In this document: positions 17,967-25,809 of the stretch, piece by piece
How positions within the stretch are numbered: the stretch's first letter is position 1
How the letters are laid out: the number at the start of each line of letters is the position of its first letter
Assembly (NCBI GenBank): GCA_017626555.1
Contig: JAGAIM010000116.1
Coordinates: forward strand, 62,001 to 126,000
Source of the DNA: Bacteroidales bacterium
GTDB taxonomy: Bacteria; Bacteroidota; Bacteroidia; Bacteroidales; UBA932
Length of the DNA stretch: 64,000 bases
Reading direction: 5' to 3'
Translations under genes and position numbers: made by a program
The notes under the pieces: generated by a model
What the model was told of the DNA's origin: nothing
The model's database searches: none
The model's input: only the letters and a program-made list of their open reading frames with translations

Positions 17967-18809
17967 TTGCAGACTATGAAAAAGTCAATATCATTCATTG
18001 TGTTCATTATCCTGTCCGTTTTCTTTTGTGCGGCACAGAATGACACAATCAAGGTTCTTGCAATCGGAAACAGTTTTTCAGAGGATGCCGTGGAGCAGCA
18101 TCTTTCCGACCTTGCCCGTTCGGAAGGACTGACCGTCGTAATTGGAAATATGTATATTGGCGGCTGTTCAATTGAGAGACACGTGAAGAATCTCCGTGGC
18201 GATATAGCAGATTACAGATATCGTAAGATCGATCCTCAGGGAAATATGCAGGAAATCAAGGGATATACCCTTGAGAAGGCTCTTGCAGATGAAGATTGGG
18301 ATTTTGTCAGCGTCCAGCAGTCGAGCCCTCTCTCAGGACAGCCGGAGTCATACGCCCTCCTTCCTGAACTTGTGGGCTTTGTCCGAGAGCGCATCCCGAC
18401 TGACGCAGTGGTGATGTTCCATCAGACCTGGGCATATTCAGAGGATTCCTCGCATAAGGCATACGTCAACTATGACCGCGATCAGATGAAGATGTACAAT
18501 GCCATCGTAGAGACTGTTGCGGCAGAGGTTCCGAAGGTTGGAATCGGACTTGTGATTCCTTCCGGAACAGCAATACAGAATGCCCGCACGTCTCATCTGG
18601 GCACAGACCTGACAAGGGACGGCTACCACTTGAGCCGCCCTGTCGGACGATATATAGCAGCCTGCACCTGGCTGGAAGCAGTGCTCGGAAAGAATCCTGT
18701 CGGCAATGACTATATACCGGAAGGAATGACTGCCAAAGAATGCAGAACTGCTCAGAAAGCCGCTCACAAGGCAGTCAGGAAACCGATAAAGATAAGCCGG
18801 ATCAGATAA
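17967..18809 (+). CDS. DUF4886-type secreted SGNH-like protein
   Basis: A signal peptide (SFIVFIILSVFFCAAQ) precedes a domain opening with VLAIGNSFSEDAVEQHL, an SGNH-hydrolase-like block with Ser in the nucleophile position, and closing with TDLTRDGYHLS, which supplies Asp and His. This is the DUF4886 pattern common in Bacteroidetes. Related proteins are thought to be esterases or lipases, but the substrate is not known. The likely translation start is the ATG at 17967, or the ATG one codon pair further in (MKKSISF). It is probably co-transcribed with the peptidase upstream and converges on the metallopeptidase gene 10 bases away. Confidence 0.75.
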   Translation: MQTMKKSISFIVFIILSVFFCAAQNDTIKVLAIGNSFSEDAVEQHLSDLARSEGLTVVIGNMYIGGCSIERHVKNLRGDIADYRYRKIDPQGNMQEIKGYTLEKALADEDWDFVSVQQSSPLSGQPESYALLPELVGFVRERIPTDAVVMFHQTWAYSEDSSHKAYVNYDRDQMKMYNAIVETVAAEVPKVGIGLVIPSGTAIQNARTSHLGTDLTRDGYHLSRPVGRYIAACTWLEAVLGKNPVGNDYIPEGMTAKECRTAQKAAHKAVRKPIKISRIR

Positions 18810-18819
18810 TCTCCGGCCA

Positions 18820-19491
18820 TCAGTCTCTTCTCGCCAGGCCGATATAATAAAGCAATGTGGCAAGTGAACCAAGGGCTGCTATTACGTAAGTGTAGGCGGC
18901 CCATTTTAATGCATCGATGGCCATCGGACGGGTCTGGCCGTCTGTGATGCCGGTCTGGGTAAGCCACGAAATGGCTCTTCTGCTGGCATTTATCTCCACT
19001 GGGAGAGTGATGAAACTGAATAGTGTCGTGGTCGCGAAAAGTATGATACCGAACCAGAGGAGGCCTGGGAATCTATGCATCATAAGGACTCCGGCAAGAA
19101 GTACCCATTGCACTATATTGGATGCAAAATTCACTACCGGTACCAGGGCTGAACGCATTCTTAAAGGGGCATAGCCGTGAGCGTGCTGTACGGCGTGACC
19201 GCATTCGTGTGCTGCGACAGCAGCGGCCGCCACGCTTCTGCTGGCATATACGCTTTCACTGAGTGCTACGGTCTTGGTCTGGGGATTGAAATGGTCTGTA
19301 AGCATACCATTGGTGGGGACGACTTTCACATCATAGATGCCGTGGTCGTGAAGCATCTTCAACGCCACTTCGGCGCCGGACATACCGTTCGGAAGTCCTA
19401 CCCTTGAATACTTGTTGAAGCGGCTCTGCAGCATTTGCTGTACGATGAAACTCAGAGCCATAATGATGATCATAATGATCCAGATGTTCAT
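18820..19491 (-). CDS. Membrane zinc metallopeptidase (YugP/Zn_peptidase_2 type)
   Basis: A 223-residue membrane protein with an HEXXH zinc motif, AHECGHAVQH, at about residues 94-103. There is one N-terminal helix (WIIMIIIMALSFIVQQML), two more hydrophobic segments at about 120-165 and one at the C-terminus. It matches the YugP-like zinc peptidase family, whose substrate is not established. It transcribes away from alr. Confidence 0.86.
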   Translation of the reverse strand: MNIWIIMIIIMALSFIVQQMLQSRFNKYSRVGLPNGMSGAEVALKMLHDHGIYDVKVVPTNGMLTDHFNPQTKTVALSESVYASRSVAAAAVAAHECGHAVQHAHGYAPLRMRSALVPVVNFASNIVQWVLLAGVLMMHRFPGLLWFGIILFATTTLFSFITLPVEINASRRAISWLTQTGITDGQTRPMAIDALKWAAYTYVIAALGSLATLLYYIGLARRD

Positions 19492-19605
19492 TTCTCTATT
19501 CTTTTAATTGTTAATAATCCTTTGTATATGACATTTTGTCCATCTTTGACAGGTAAACACTATGTCTTTAGCGGTGGCATATATATGCAAAAAGCACACC
19601 TCTGC

Positions 19606-19613
19606 CAAAAATA
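19606..19613 (-). promoter_or_regulatory. Possible -7 box for the metallopeptidase gene
   Basis: Minus strand TATTTTTG fits TAnnTTTG, about 115 bases upstream of the start at 19491 and overlapping the alr promoter region. The long leader makes this uncertain. Confidence 0.3.
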
Positions 19614-19636
19614 GGGAAATTTGTCAGAATATTTAG

Positions 19637-19644
19637 TAATTTTG
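19637..19644 (+). promoter_or_regulatory. Candidate -7 box for alr
   Basis: TAATTTTG fits TAnnTTTG, 28 bases before the alr ATG at 19673. Confidence 0.5.
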
Positions 19645-19672
19645 CATCCGGTTTTCAGAAACTGTTATAACA

Positions 19673-20782
19673 ATGTACATCAGCAACGAATTTTCAAGAC
19701 TGGAGATCAATCTGAACGGATGTCTTGAAAACTACAGATATTTCAGATCACGTCTTGATGCCTCTACGAAACTTCTTGTGCTCGTGAAGGCCAATGCATA
19801 CGGTCACGGAGCGGTCCAGTTCGCCTCCCTTATGGAGGAGGCCGGTGCCGATTATCTTGCCGTAGCCTATCCTATCGAAGGTATGGAACTGCGTCAGGCA
19901 GGGATAAAGTCCCCGATTATGGTACTGACGGCCGGAACCGACTCTTTTGAGCAGATAGTGAACTATGGTCTGGAACCGGGAATCCCGAATATGTGCTCAC
20001 TGAGGATCCTTTGTGATGTGCTTCGGAAGAGGGGAATTACGGATTTTCCAGTCCATATCAAACTCGATACCGGTATGCACAGGTTGGGATTTATGACCGA
20101 TGAACTTCAGGAACTTCTGGACTTCGTGCAGGAGTGCAGAAGTGTGAAGATAAAGTCGGTATATTCACATCTTGCTGCAGCCGATGATCCTTCCTGCGAC
20201 GATTTCACGCTCGGTCAGATCCGGCTTTTCAGGGAGAATGCAGACAGGCTGACTTCCGCTTTGGGATATAGGCCTCTCTATCATATCCTCAACTCCGCCG
20301 GCATCGAGAGATTCCCTGAATATCAGTTCGATATGGTACGTCTCGGTATAGGAATATATGGGGTCAGCGCATTGCCGGGGAACCACCTTTCGACTGTTGC
20401 GTCATTCAAATGCAAGGTGCTTCAGGTCAAGTCTCTGAAGCCGGGAGACGGCACTATCGGATATGGCCGCCACGGAAAGATTGCGCAGGAAGGCACTGTC
20501 ATAGCGACCATACCTGTAGGTTATGCCGACGGTCTTGACCGTCACCTGAGTTGCGGCAAGGGACGTTTCCTTGTCAATGGCCACAGGGTACCCACAATTG
20601 GCAACATCTGTATGGATATGACTATGCTTGATGTCACCGGTCTTGATGTGAAGGTGGGCGATACCGTGACTATTTTCGGAGAGGCTCCAACCATCACCGA
20701 ACTTGCCGAAATCCTCGGCACCATACCGTACGAAATCCTGACCTCAGTCCCTCGCAGGATAGAGAGAATCATCGTAAAATAA
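19673..20782 (+). CDS. alr: Alanine racemase
   Basis: A PLP enzyme that interconverts L- and D-alanine for peptidoglycan synthesis in the cytoplasm. The PLP lysine is Lys39 in LVKANAYGHG. Other family blocks are HIKLDTGMHRLGF, YSHLAAAD, IGYGRHGK with the catalytic Tyr region, GYADGLDRHLS and GNICMDMTMLDV. The length of 369 residues is standard. It is monofunctional, with no fused MurF domain. About 128 bases without a recognisable gene separate it from the phosphatase downstream. Confidence 0.96.
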   Translation: MYISNEFSRLEINLNGCLENYRYFRSRLDASTKLLVLVKANAYGHGAVQFASLMEEAGADYLAVAYPIEGMELRQAGIKSPIMVLTAGTDSFEQIVNYGLEPGIPNMCSLRILCDVLRKRGITDFPVHIKLDTGMHRLGFMTDELQELLDFVQECRSVKIKSVYSHLAAADDPSCDDFTLGQIRLFRENADRLTSALGYRPLYHILNSAGIERFPEYQFDMVRLGIGIYGVSALPGNHLSTVASFKCKVLQVKSLKPGDGTIGYGRHGKIAQEGTVIATIPVGYADGLDRHLSCGKGRFLVNGHRVPTIGNICMDMTMLDVTGLDVKVGDTVTIFGEAPTITELAEILGTIPYEILTSVPRRIERIIVK

Positions 20783-20909
20783 TTGCAGCCGATAATCCGC
20801 TGTGTGTCAGCGACTTGCCGACCCTGCGTGCTCCCCATAGTGCGGCACGTAAAGTGCGTAAGTGACTGTTGCTCATTGTTTTACCCTACTACGCGTAAAC
20901 CATAAAAAT

Positions 20910-21416
20910 ATGAATACTTCCAACGATTTGAATAACAATAAGAAATACAAAGTCCTTTTTGTGTGTCTGGGGAATATCTGCCGGTCTCCGGCTGCTCTGG
21001 GTGTGTTCGAGCATATTGTAAAGGAGAATGGAATGAGTGACAGGATCGAGGCGGATTCTGCCGGAACATACAGTGGGCACAGGGGCGAACTGCCGGACAG
21101 GAGGATGAGGAATGCGGCGCTTTACAGGGGATATGCCTTGACCCACAGGGCCCGTCCGGTGTCTTCTCTGGATTTTCTGGATTTCGACCTTGTCATAGCG
21201 ATGGATGACCAGAACTATGAGGATCTGATGCATCTTGCTCCTTCGGTTGAGGCTACTCACAAGATAAGGAAGATGGCATCTTTCCTGAAGATGCATAAAA
21301 TCTCATATATCCCGGATCCGTATTATATGGGTGCGGAAGGCTTCACCCTTGTGCTTGACCTGCTCGAGGAAGGCTGTCAGAATCTCTATGACGCCATAAT
21401 CAAGGCAGAATTTTAA
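20910..21416 (+). CDS. Low-molecular-weight protein-tyrosine phosphatase
   Basis: The signature C(X)5R is CLGNICR at residues 19-25, followed by SPAAL, and the general acid lies in IPDPYYMG near residue 135. The ATG at 20910 is preferred over the in-frame GTG at 20862, because the extra 16 residues are not part of the family fold and the 20910 start places the P-loop at the usual distance. The protein is cytoplasmic. Its targets are unknown, and it lacks an obvious tyrosine-kinase partner nearby. Confidence 0.92.
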   Translation: MNTSNDLNNNKKYKVLFVCLGNICRSPAALGVFEHIVKENGMSDRIEADSAGTYSGHRGELPDRRMRNAALYRGYALTHRARPVSSLDFLDFDLVIAMDDQNYEDLMHLAPSVEATHKIRKMASFLKMHKISYIPDPYYMGAEGFTLVLDLLEEGCQNLYDAIIKAEF

Positions 21417-21437
21417 TCTGATTCGAGAAATAACGCT

Positions 21438-21445
21438 TATATTTG
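21438..21445 (+). promoter_or_regulatory. -7 box for the cobalamin-riboswitch transcript
   Basis: TATATTTG, exact consensus, ends at the 5' edge of the riboswitch, so transcription would begin about at its first base. Confidence 0.6.
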
Positions 21446-21448
21446 CAT

Positions 21449-21635
21449 CGGGATTATGGAGCAAGGGAATCCGGTGCAAATCCGGAACTGTGCCCGCAGC
21501 GGTAAATCTCAGAACGCACCTGCACGATGCCATTGCAGCAGAACGGCTGTGAGAAGGCGCAGGATGCGGAGATGAGTCCGAAGACCTGCCATAGTCAAGT
21601 CGAACATCCGAAGCCCGGGGGCAGGCTTCAGTCAA
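21449..21635 (+). ncRNA. Cobalamin (adenosylcobalamin-type) riboswitch
   Basis: The leader has the conserved blocks of the cobalamin aptamer: GGGAATCCGGTGCAAATCC, GTGCCCGCAGCGGTAA and the B12-box-like GAGTCCGAAGACCTGCC at about 21574-21590. A downstream hairpin (GAAGCC at 21610-21615 with GGCTTC at 21624-21629) sits just before the btuB-like start and is a plausible expression platform. Family knowledge: bound cobalamin lowers expression of uptake genes, which fits the BtuB-like receptor that follows. Confidence 0.93.
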
Positions 21636-21645
21636 GGCGTTTACA

Positions 21646-23442
21646 ATGTTAAATTTTATTCTTGTTGCAAGTCTGCTTTCAGCAGGCTTCAGCCAACCGG
21701 TTGCAGATACGCTTGATTCTGTGACGGTCACAGCCGATAAAGGCGTTGTTGTGTCCAGAAAGGATACACTTTATGTTTCAAATTCATTCTCCATCTCTGA
21801 TATCCTTCAGCAGAGTCCCGGACTTCATCTTGGGGACAATGGCGGTTATGCCGGCATCAAGACGGTGAGCCTCAGGGGATTGGGGAGTGCACATACTTCT
21901 GTATATATCGATGGGGTGAGGGTCGGCAATGTCCAGTCCGGACAGAATGATCTCGGAATGATCGATTCTGACAATGTTGGCAATGTGGTTCTGGATTATG
22001 CACAGAACAGTGTCTCTTTCAATACGGCTAAGCCAGTATTCGGTAAATCGCCATTTGCAGGTAAGGTGAGGCTTTCAGCCGGTTCTTTCGCCACATATCT
22101 TCCGTCTGCAAGGCTGGATTTCCGTCTCTCCGAACGTCTTTCTCTTTCTGCAAATGCCTCAGGAGTCTTCAGCAAAGGCGATTTCAGATATGGTGAAGGG
22201 GAATTCAGGACTAACAATGATATACAGCAGGTGAAGTCCGGGCTGGATCTTTTCGGCCTTACAGATGGTGGAGATTGGCATCTTAAGGCATATTTCAATT
22301 GGGTGGAAAGAGGAACCCCCGGTTCTGTATCCTGGCCTTCTGATGACAGGCAAAGGGACAGGAACGCCTTCATTCAAGGACGTATGACAAACAGATTTTC
22401 TCCAATATATACCTTGAATCTCAGTTTCAAAGGGGCATACGATGATATTTTCTACACGAGTTCATACGGCGACAGCCATTATGGTCAGACTGAATTACAA
22501 TTGAATTCGTCCCATAATTTTCAGATCCGCAAATGGTGGAAACTTTCTTTTGCGGCGGATATTTGCTGGGATGGACTGGCTTCCGATAATTATGATGCCC
22601 GTCGTTTGAGCGCATTTGCCGCACTGGCATCGGCGTTTGTTACTGACAGGTTCACTGCAAATGTTGCCGTTGAATATAATGGGGCATTCGATGCCGGTGC
22701 CTTGTCCAGAAATGCCGTATCTCCGTCGGTTGATTTGAAATATACCGTAGCCAAAGGATTGGATGTCACTGCATTCGCAAGAAGAGCCTATAGGATTCCG
22801 GTGTTTAATGAACTGTATTATGCTGGGTATGGCAATCCGGATCTGAAGCCGGAGGATGCCTGGATGACTGATCTTGGGGTAAATTTCAGCCGAAGGTCAG
22901 GCTCCTGGGATCTCAGAACAAGGATTGACGGCTTCTGCAACTGGCTGACCGATAAGATCACTTCCGCTCCTACGGCTGAGGATCCCAATGTGTGGCGCCC
23001 ATACAATATCGGCAAGGTGCTTTCCTACGGTGCGGACGTGATTGCTGGCGTGATCTACCGGTCAGGAGACTGGGAATGTCACGGAGATTTTAAATATACC
23101 TTGCAATCCGCAACAGATCGTACTCCGGGCAGTTATTCATTCGGACAGCAGATACCCTATCACGCGAGAAATATAGCCTTCGTCAGCCTGAAGTTCGGTT
23201 GGAGGGGATGGAATCTGGCTCCGGTATGGCATTGGCGGGGAGGACGTACAGACGGCATAGGAACTCTTCCGGACTGGAATACAATAGACCTTGTTTTCTC
23301 CAAGTCTCTCCTTATGCGAGGCCAGAATGAATTGCTTTTTAGAGTAGCGTTAAGGAATATCAATGACTTCAGGTATGAGACAGTGAGCGGATATCCGATG
23401 CCGGGTAGGAACCTTATGGCCAGTGTAGAATATAGATTCTGA
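21646..23442 (+). CDS. btuB: TonB-dependent outer-membrane receptor, BtuB-like (cobalamin uptake)
   Basis: A short signal sequence (MLNFILVASLLSAGFSQP) is followed by a TonB-box-like DSVTVTA near residue 26, a plug domain (SISDILQQSPGLHLG to about 130, with VSLRGLGSAHTSVYIDGVRVG) and a beta-barrel ending RNLMASVEYRF with the terminal Phe of outer-membrane proteins. At 598 residues it is the size of BtuB. The preceding riboswitch makes a corrinoid the expected cargo. The stop overlaps the start of the permease gene by one base. Confidence 0.88.
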   Translation: MLNFILVASLLSAGFSQPVADTLDSVTVTADKGVVVSRKDTLYVSNSFSISDILQQSPGLHLGDNGGYAGIKTVSLRGLGSAHTSVYIDGVRVGNVQSGQNDLGMIDSDNVGNVVLDYAQNSVSFNTAKPVFGKSPFAGKVRLSAGSFATYLPSARLDFRLSERLSLSANASGVFSKGDFRYGEGEFRTNNDIQQVKSGLDLFGLTDGGDWHLKAYFNWVERGTPGSVSWPSDDRQRDRNAFIQGRMTNRFSPIYTLNLSFKGAYDDIFYTSSYGDSHYGQTELQLNSSHNFQIRKWWKLSFAADICWDGLASDNYDARRLSAFAALASAFVTDRFTANVAVEYNGAFDAGALSRNAVSPSVDLKYTVAKGLDVTAFARRAYRIPVFNELYYAGYGNPDLKPEDAWMTDLGVNFSRRSGSWDLRTRIDGFCNWLTDKITSAPTAEDPNVWRPYNIGKVLSYGADVIAGVIYRSGDWECHGDFKYTLQSATDRTPGSYSFGQQIPYHARNIAFVSLKFGWRGWNLAPVWHWRGGRTDGIGTLPDWNTIDLVFSKSLLMRGQNELLFRVALRNINDFRYETVSGYPMPGRNLMASVEYRF

Positions 23443-24233
23443 TGATTATGCTGAGTGTTTTATATGTTTTGATTTCGGGAATAGCCTTGCCGATAGGGGG
23501 CATCCAGATGCAATATCTGTGGCGCAACCAATTAGGGGATGTGTATAGCCTGGGGCTTGGCAGCGCGGCCTGTCTTGGGGCGGCGGCAGCAACGATGACC
23601 GGCTGGTGTTCACTCACGGTGGGAAGTTTCATCTGTACTCTGTTATGTACTATTGTATGCTTTTTCGTCACTTTGAAGGTAAGTACACAGAATCTGATCA
23701 CCTTCGGAATCCTTTTCGGTACCTTCATAGGTTCGCTCGGAACGATTGTCGTCACCAATGCTCCTAACGGTGACCTTCTGAAGCAGTATTATCTTTGGGG
23801 AGCGGCAAATTTCAATCTCGAAGGAGTCACTGCCGGTGATATCATATTCTCTTTGATTCTTTTTGCAGCCGGCATAGTGGCGGCGATTTGGTCATCAAGG
23901 TCGCTTACGCGACATTTCAATGGGGAAATTGAACTTTCAAATGCCCGCAAGGCTCTCCTTCTTTTGGCAATAATGTTTCTCGTGACCAGTTCGGTCTCGA
24001 TCTGCGGGCCGATAGGATTCATATCTCTTGGAGTGCCGAACTTAAGCCGTATTGTTTGCAAAAATACGGATATAAGGAAGCATTATCTGATATCGTCTGC
24101 TATGGGGGTAGGGCTTCTGTTGGTGACTTATCTCGTGGTAAAATATGTGAGTTTCGGCATATATCTGCCGATAAGCGCAACAATGGCTATAATTGCCCTT
24201 CCTCTGATGGCCATATTATTTATGAAGAAATAG
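23442..24233 (+). CDS. BtuC/FecCD-family ABC permease, short at the N-terminus
   Basis: The protein has the FecCD/BtuC core: ISGIALPIGGIQMQYLWRNQ, LGLGSAACLGAAA, CGPIGFISLGVPNLSRIV near residue 190 and YLPISATMAIIALPLM at the end. It is 263 residues, whereas BtuC-type permeases usually have about 325-340. Residue 1 corresponds to the second membrane helix, so the first helix and the RxPR segment are missing. No upstream in-frame start exists, because the frame overlaps the btuB coding sequence, and the TGATG junction indicates translational coupling. No ATPase or binding-protein gene is adjacent. It may be a working shortened half-transporter or a decaying gene. Confidence 0.8.
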   Translation: MIMLSVLYVLISGIALPIGGIQMQYLWRNQLGDVYSLGLGSAACLGAAAATMTGWCSLTVGSFICTLLCTIVCFFVTLKVSTQNLITFGILFGTFIGSLGTIVVTNAPNGDLLKQYYLWGAANFNLEGVTAGDIIFSLILFAAGIVAAIWSSRSLTRHFNGEIELSNARKALLLLAIMFLVTSSVSICGPIGFISLGVPNLSRIVCKNTDIRKHYLISSAMGVGLLLVTYLVVKYVSFGIYLPISATMAIIALPLMAILFMKK

Positions 24234-24234
24234 A

Positions 24235-24270
24235 AAATGCTCCGAAGGAAATGTTTCCAACGGAGCATTT
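24235..24270. terminator. Hairpin terminator shared by btuC-like gene and tRNA-Gly
   Basis: AAATGCTCCG (24235-24244) pairs perfectly with 24261-24270, and an inner GGAAA/TTTCC stem extends it. It lies just after the permease stop and just beyond the tRNA 3' end, where the minus-strand flank is T-rich, so it suits the tRNA transcript best. Confidence 0.7.
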
Positions 24271-24271
24271 G

Positions 24272-24343
24272 AGCGGGTAACGGGGGTCGAACCCGCGGCC
24301 CTCGGCTTGGGAAGCCGATGCTCTACCACTGAGCTATACCCGC
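24272..24343 (-). tRNA. tRNA-Gly (anticodon CCC)
   Basis: Reading the minus strand, GCGGGTA pairs with TACCCGC as a 7-base acceptor stem. The D arm is GCTCAGTGGTAGAGC, the anticodon arm is TCGGC-TTCCCAA-GCCGA and the T arm contains GGTTCGACCCC. The loop TTCCCAA puts CCC at the anticodon, reading GGG. The 72-base length includes a U discriminator, typical of bacterial tRNA-Gly; CCA is not encoded. Confidence 0.95.
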
Positions 24344-24352
24344 GATTCTCTG

Positions 24353-24360
24353 CAAATATA
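24353..24360 (-). promoter_or_regulatory. -7 box for tRNA-Gly
   Basis: Minus strand TATATTTG, exact consensus, nine bases upstream of the tRNA 5' end, an ideal distance for transcription of the tRNA. Confidence 0.6.
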
Positions 24361-24387
24361 TGCAGAAAAATCCATAATCAGTATGGT

Positions 24388-25203
24388 TTATTTGAAAATT
24401 GTGTTCAATACGTATGCCAGACGATAGCCTGCATTGAGAAGTTGTTCCTCGAGAAGAGGGGAGAAATCATATACGAATTGATATGAAAGTTCAGGAACAA
24501 CCTGAGTGGAATTCTCGACATATTCGTAAATCTTTGCAGCCTCTCCGACAGTTTCCATAAACCATTCCTGGTAAGTTCCGCTTGTTACTTCCTTGCGGTA
24601 TTTCCTGTCGGCGACGTCAAGTTGCTCGCACCATTCGGTATAACTCCATTTGCGTGCTGAATCTATCATCCTGCTGTCCCATACGGAATGAAGGTTGGTC
24701 TCGCTGCGGAACCACATTACCTTTGCACCGTTTCCTCCTCTGTCAGAGAGTCTGCCTGCGTGCATCGGACAGTGCAGGTCACCCACTAGATGTACTATCA
24801 TCTTCAGATAGTCAACTTTCATACTGTCAGTCAGTTCCTTGTAGTTTTCCGTCATTTGCCTGGTGAGGAACTCAAGGCTTGTCACAACATCCCCGTTCTC
24901 ATTCTTCTGCATTGTCTCGTATGTATGACCCTTGTCAACATTTGCATAGTGCCAGGTCTTTGTCTTATAGTATCCGTCTTTCCAATATGGGGAATTCTGG
25001 ATATTGTCCATCCACGATGAATAGTAAACAATCGAACGGCCGTCCAGAAGTTTGTTTATCTTCCTTTTTGCCTTTTGGGTAAGATGCTCTTGTGCAATTG
25101 CTGCAACGATGTCGTGCCCTTTGGCTCCCCAGGCGAAAACCTGGACCGGATCGATAAGCATAAGTATGCATATCAGTGAAATCACTATTCTTTTCATATT
25201 CAT
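24388..25203 (-). CDS. Secreted S1/P1-family nuclease
   Basis: The signal peptide ends QVFA, leaving an N-terminal Trp (WGAKGHDIVAAIA), as in S1/P1 nucleases, where the mature N-terminal Trp coordinates zinc. Further metal ligands are visible in HYANVDKGH and MIVHLVGDLHCPMH, followed by GGNGAKV. The length of 271 residues is typical. These enzymes degrade single-stranded nucleic acids and need three zinc ions. The start could be the first ATG or the one two codons later (MKRIV). It follows its own minus-strand promoter. Confidence 0.92.
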   Translation of the reverse strand: MNMKRIVISLICILMLIDPVQVFAWGAKGHDIVAAIAQEHLTQKAKRKINKLLDGRSIVYYSSWMDNIQNSPYWKDGYYKTKTWHYANVDKGHTYETMQKNENGDVVTSLEFLTRQMTENYKELTDSMKVDYLKMIVHLVGDLHCPMHAGRLSDRGGNGAKVMWFRSETNLHSVWDSRMIDSARKWSYTEWCEQLDVADRKYRKEVTSGTYQEWFMETVGEAAKIYEYVENSTQVVPELSYQFVYDFSPLLEEQLLNAGYRLAYVLNTIFK

Positions 25204-25229
25204 TCTGTGTTTGCGGGTTATTATTTAGA

Positions 25230-25237
25230 CAAAGTTA
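25230..25237 (-). promoter_or_regulatory. -7 box for the S1/P1 nuclease gene
   Basis: Minus strand TAACTTTG fits TAnnTTTG, 27 bases upstream of the start at 25203. The rest of the 333-base AT-rich gap (25204-25536) holds only this box and the promoter of the next gene; no further gene is seen. Confidence 0.5.
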
Positions 25238-25435
25238 ATAAACAGATGCTGAATTTGGAAGATTATTTACCTTATGATATGTATCTTTATATGTAACTTG
25301 ATGATTATAAGGGGATAATTATTTTGTGTTTACGATTTGTTGTTAATGGGGTGCAATAACTTTTAAATATAAAATTATTCTCCTATTAAATTTATGATAT
25401 GTAAGTGTGTCTGATGTTAACTTTCTGTTACAAAG

Positions 25436-25466
25436 TTGGTTATCTCGATTCTTTTATTTATCTTTG
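25436..25466 (+). promoter_or_regulatory. Promoter for the small winged-helix gene
   Basis: TATCTTTG at 25459-25466 with TTG at 25436-25438, 20 bases apart, is a good consensus promoter. It leaves a leader of about 65 bases before the ATG at 25537. Confidence 0.6.
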
Positions 25467-25536
25467 CGGTCTAAAGTTAGATAGTGTGTGACGGCAGAGA
25501 TGCCGTGTTATTACAAACTTAAACAGATTAATTATT

Positions 25537-25752
25537 ATGGAAATCAACAACATTGGAAACAACGCAGGTATTCTTTGGAATGTACTCAATGCAAACGGCA
25601 AGATGACTGAATCCAAACTTAAGAAGGAGTCAGGACTCGGCAGCGCAGAGTTCTACACTGCTCTCGGATGGCTCGCTCGTGAGGGCAAGGTCAGCACTGA
25701 GACTGAGGTAAAGGGCTCTAAGACTTGTGAGTACTATTCTCTTAATGCTTAA
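25537..25752 (+). CDS. Small winged-helix protein (DUF2582 type)
   Basis: A 71-residue soluble protein. GILWNVLNANGKMTESKLKK and SAEFYTALGWLAREGKV form the helix-turn-helix and the wing-leading helix of the DUF2582 winged-helix family. It has its own strong promoter, and a good terminator lies just downstream, so it is a single-gene unit. The family function is unknown; the fold suggests nucleic-acid binding. Confidence 0.85.
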   Translation: MEINNIGNNAGILWNVLNANGKMTESKLKKESGLGSAEFYTALGWLAREGKVSTETEVKGSKTCEYYSLNA

Positions 25753-25778
25753 TCAGGATATACCTAGATGAGAAGAAT

Positions 25779-25809
25779 CAGGGCGACCCACTCGGGCCGC
25801 CCTGTTTTA
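25779..25809 (+). terminator. Terminator after the winged-helix gene
   Basis: CAGGGCG (25779-25785) pairs with CGCCCTG (25798-25804), with further pairing inside, followed by TTTTATT. It abuts the end of the convergent MFS gene. Confidence 0.75.

Noticed and set aside
20862..20909. N-terminal extension of the tyrosine phosphatase from a GTG start
   Set aside because: The added 16 residues lie outside the family fold, and the ATG at 20910 is a better start.
25238..25435. AT-rich gap considered as a possible small-RNA locus
   Set aside because: No stable stem-loop, promoter-terminator pair or conserved motif could be seen beyond the two flanking promoters.
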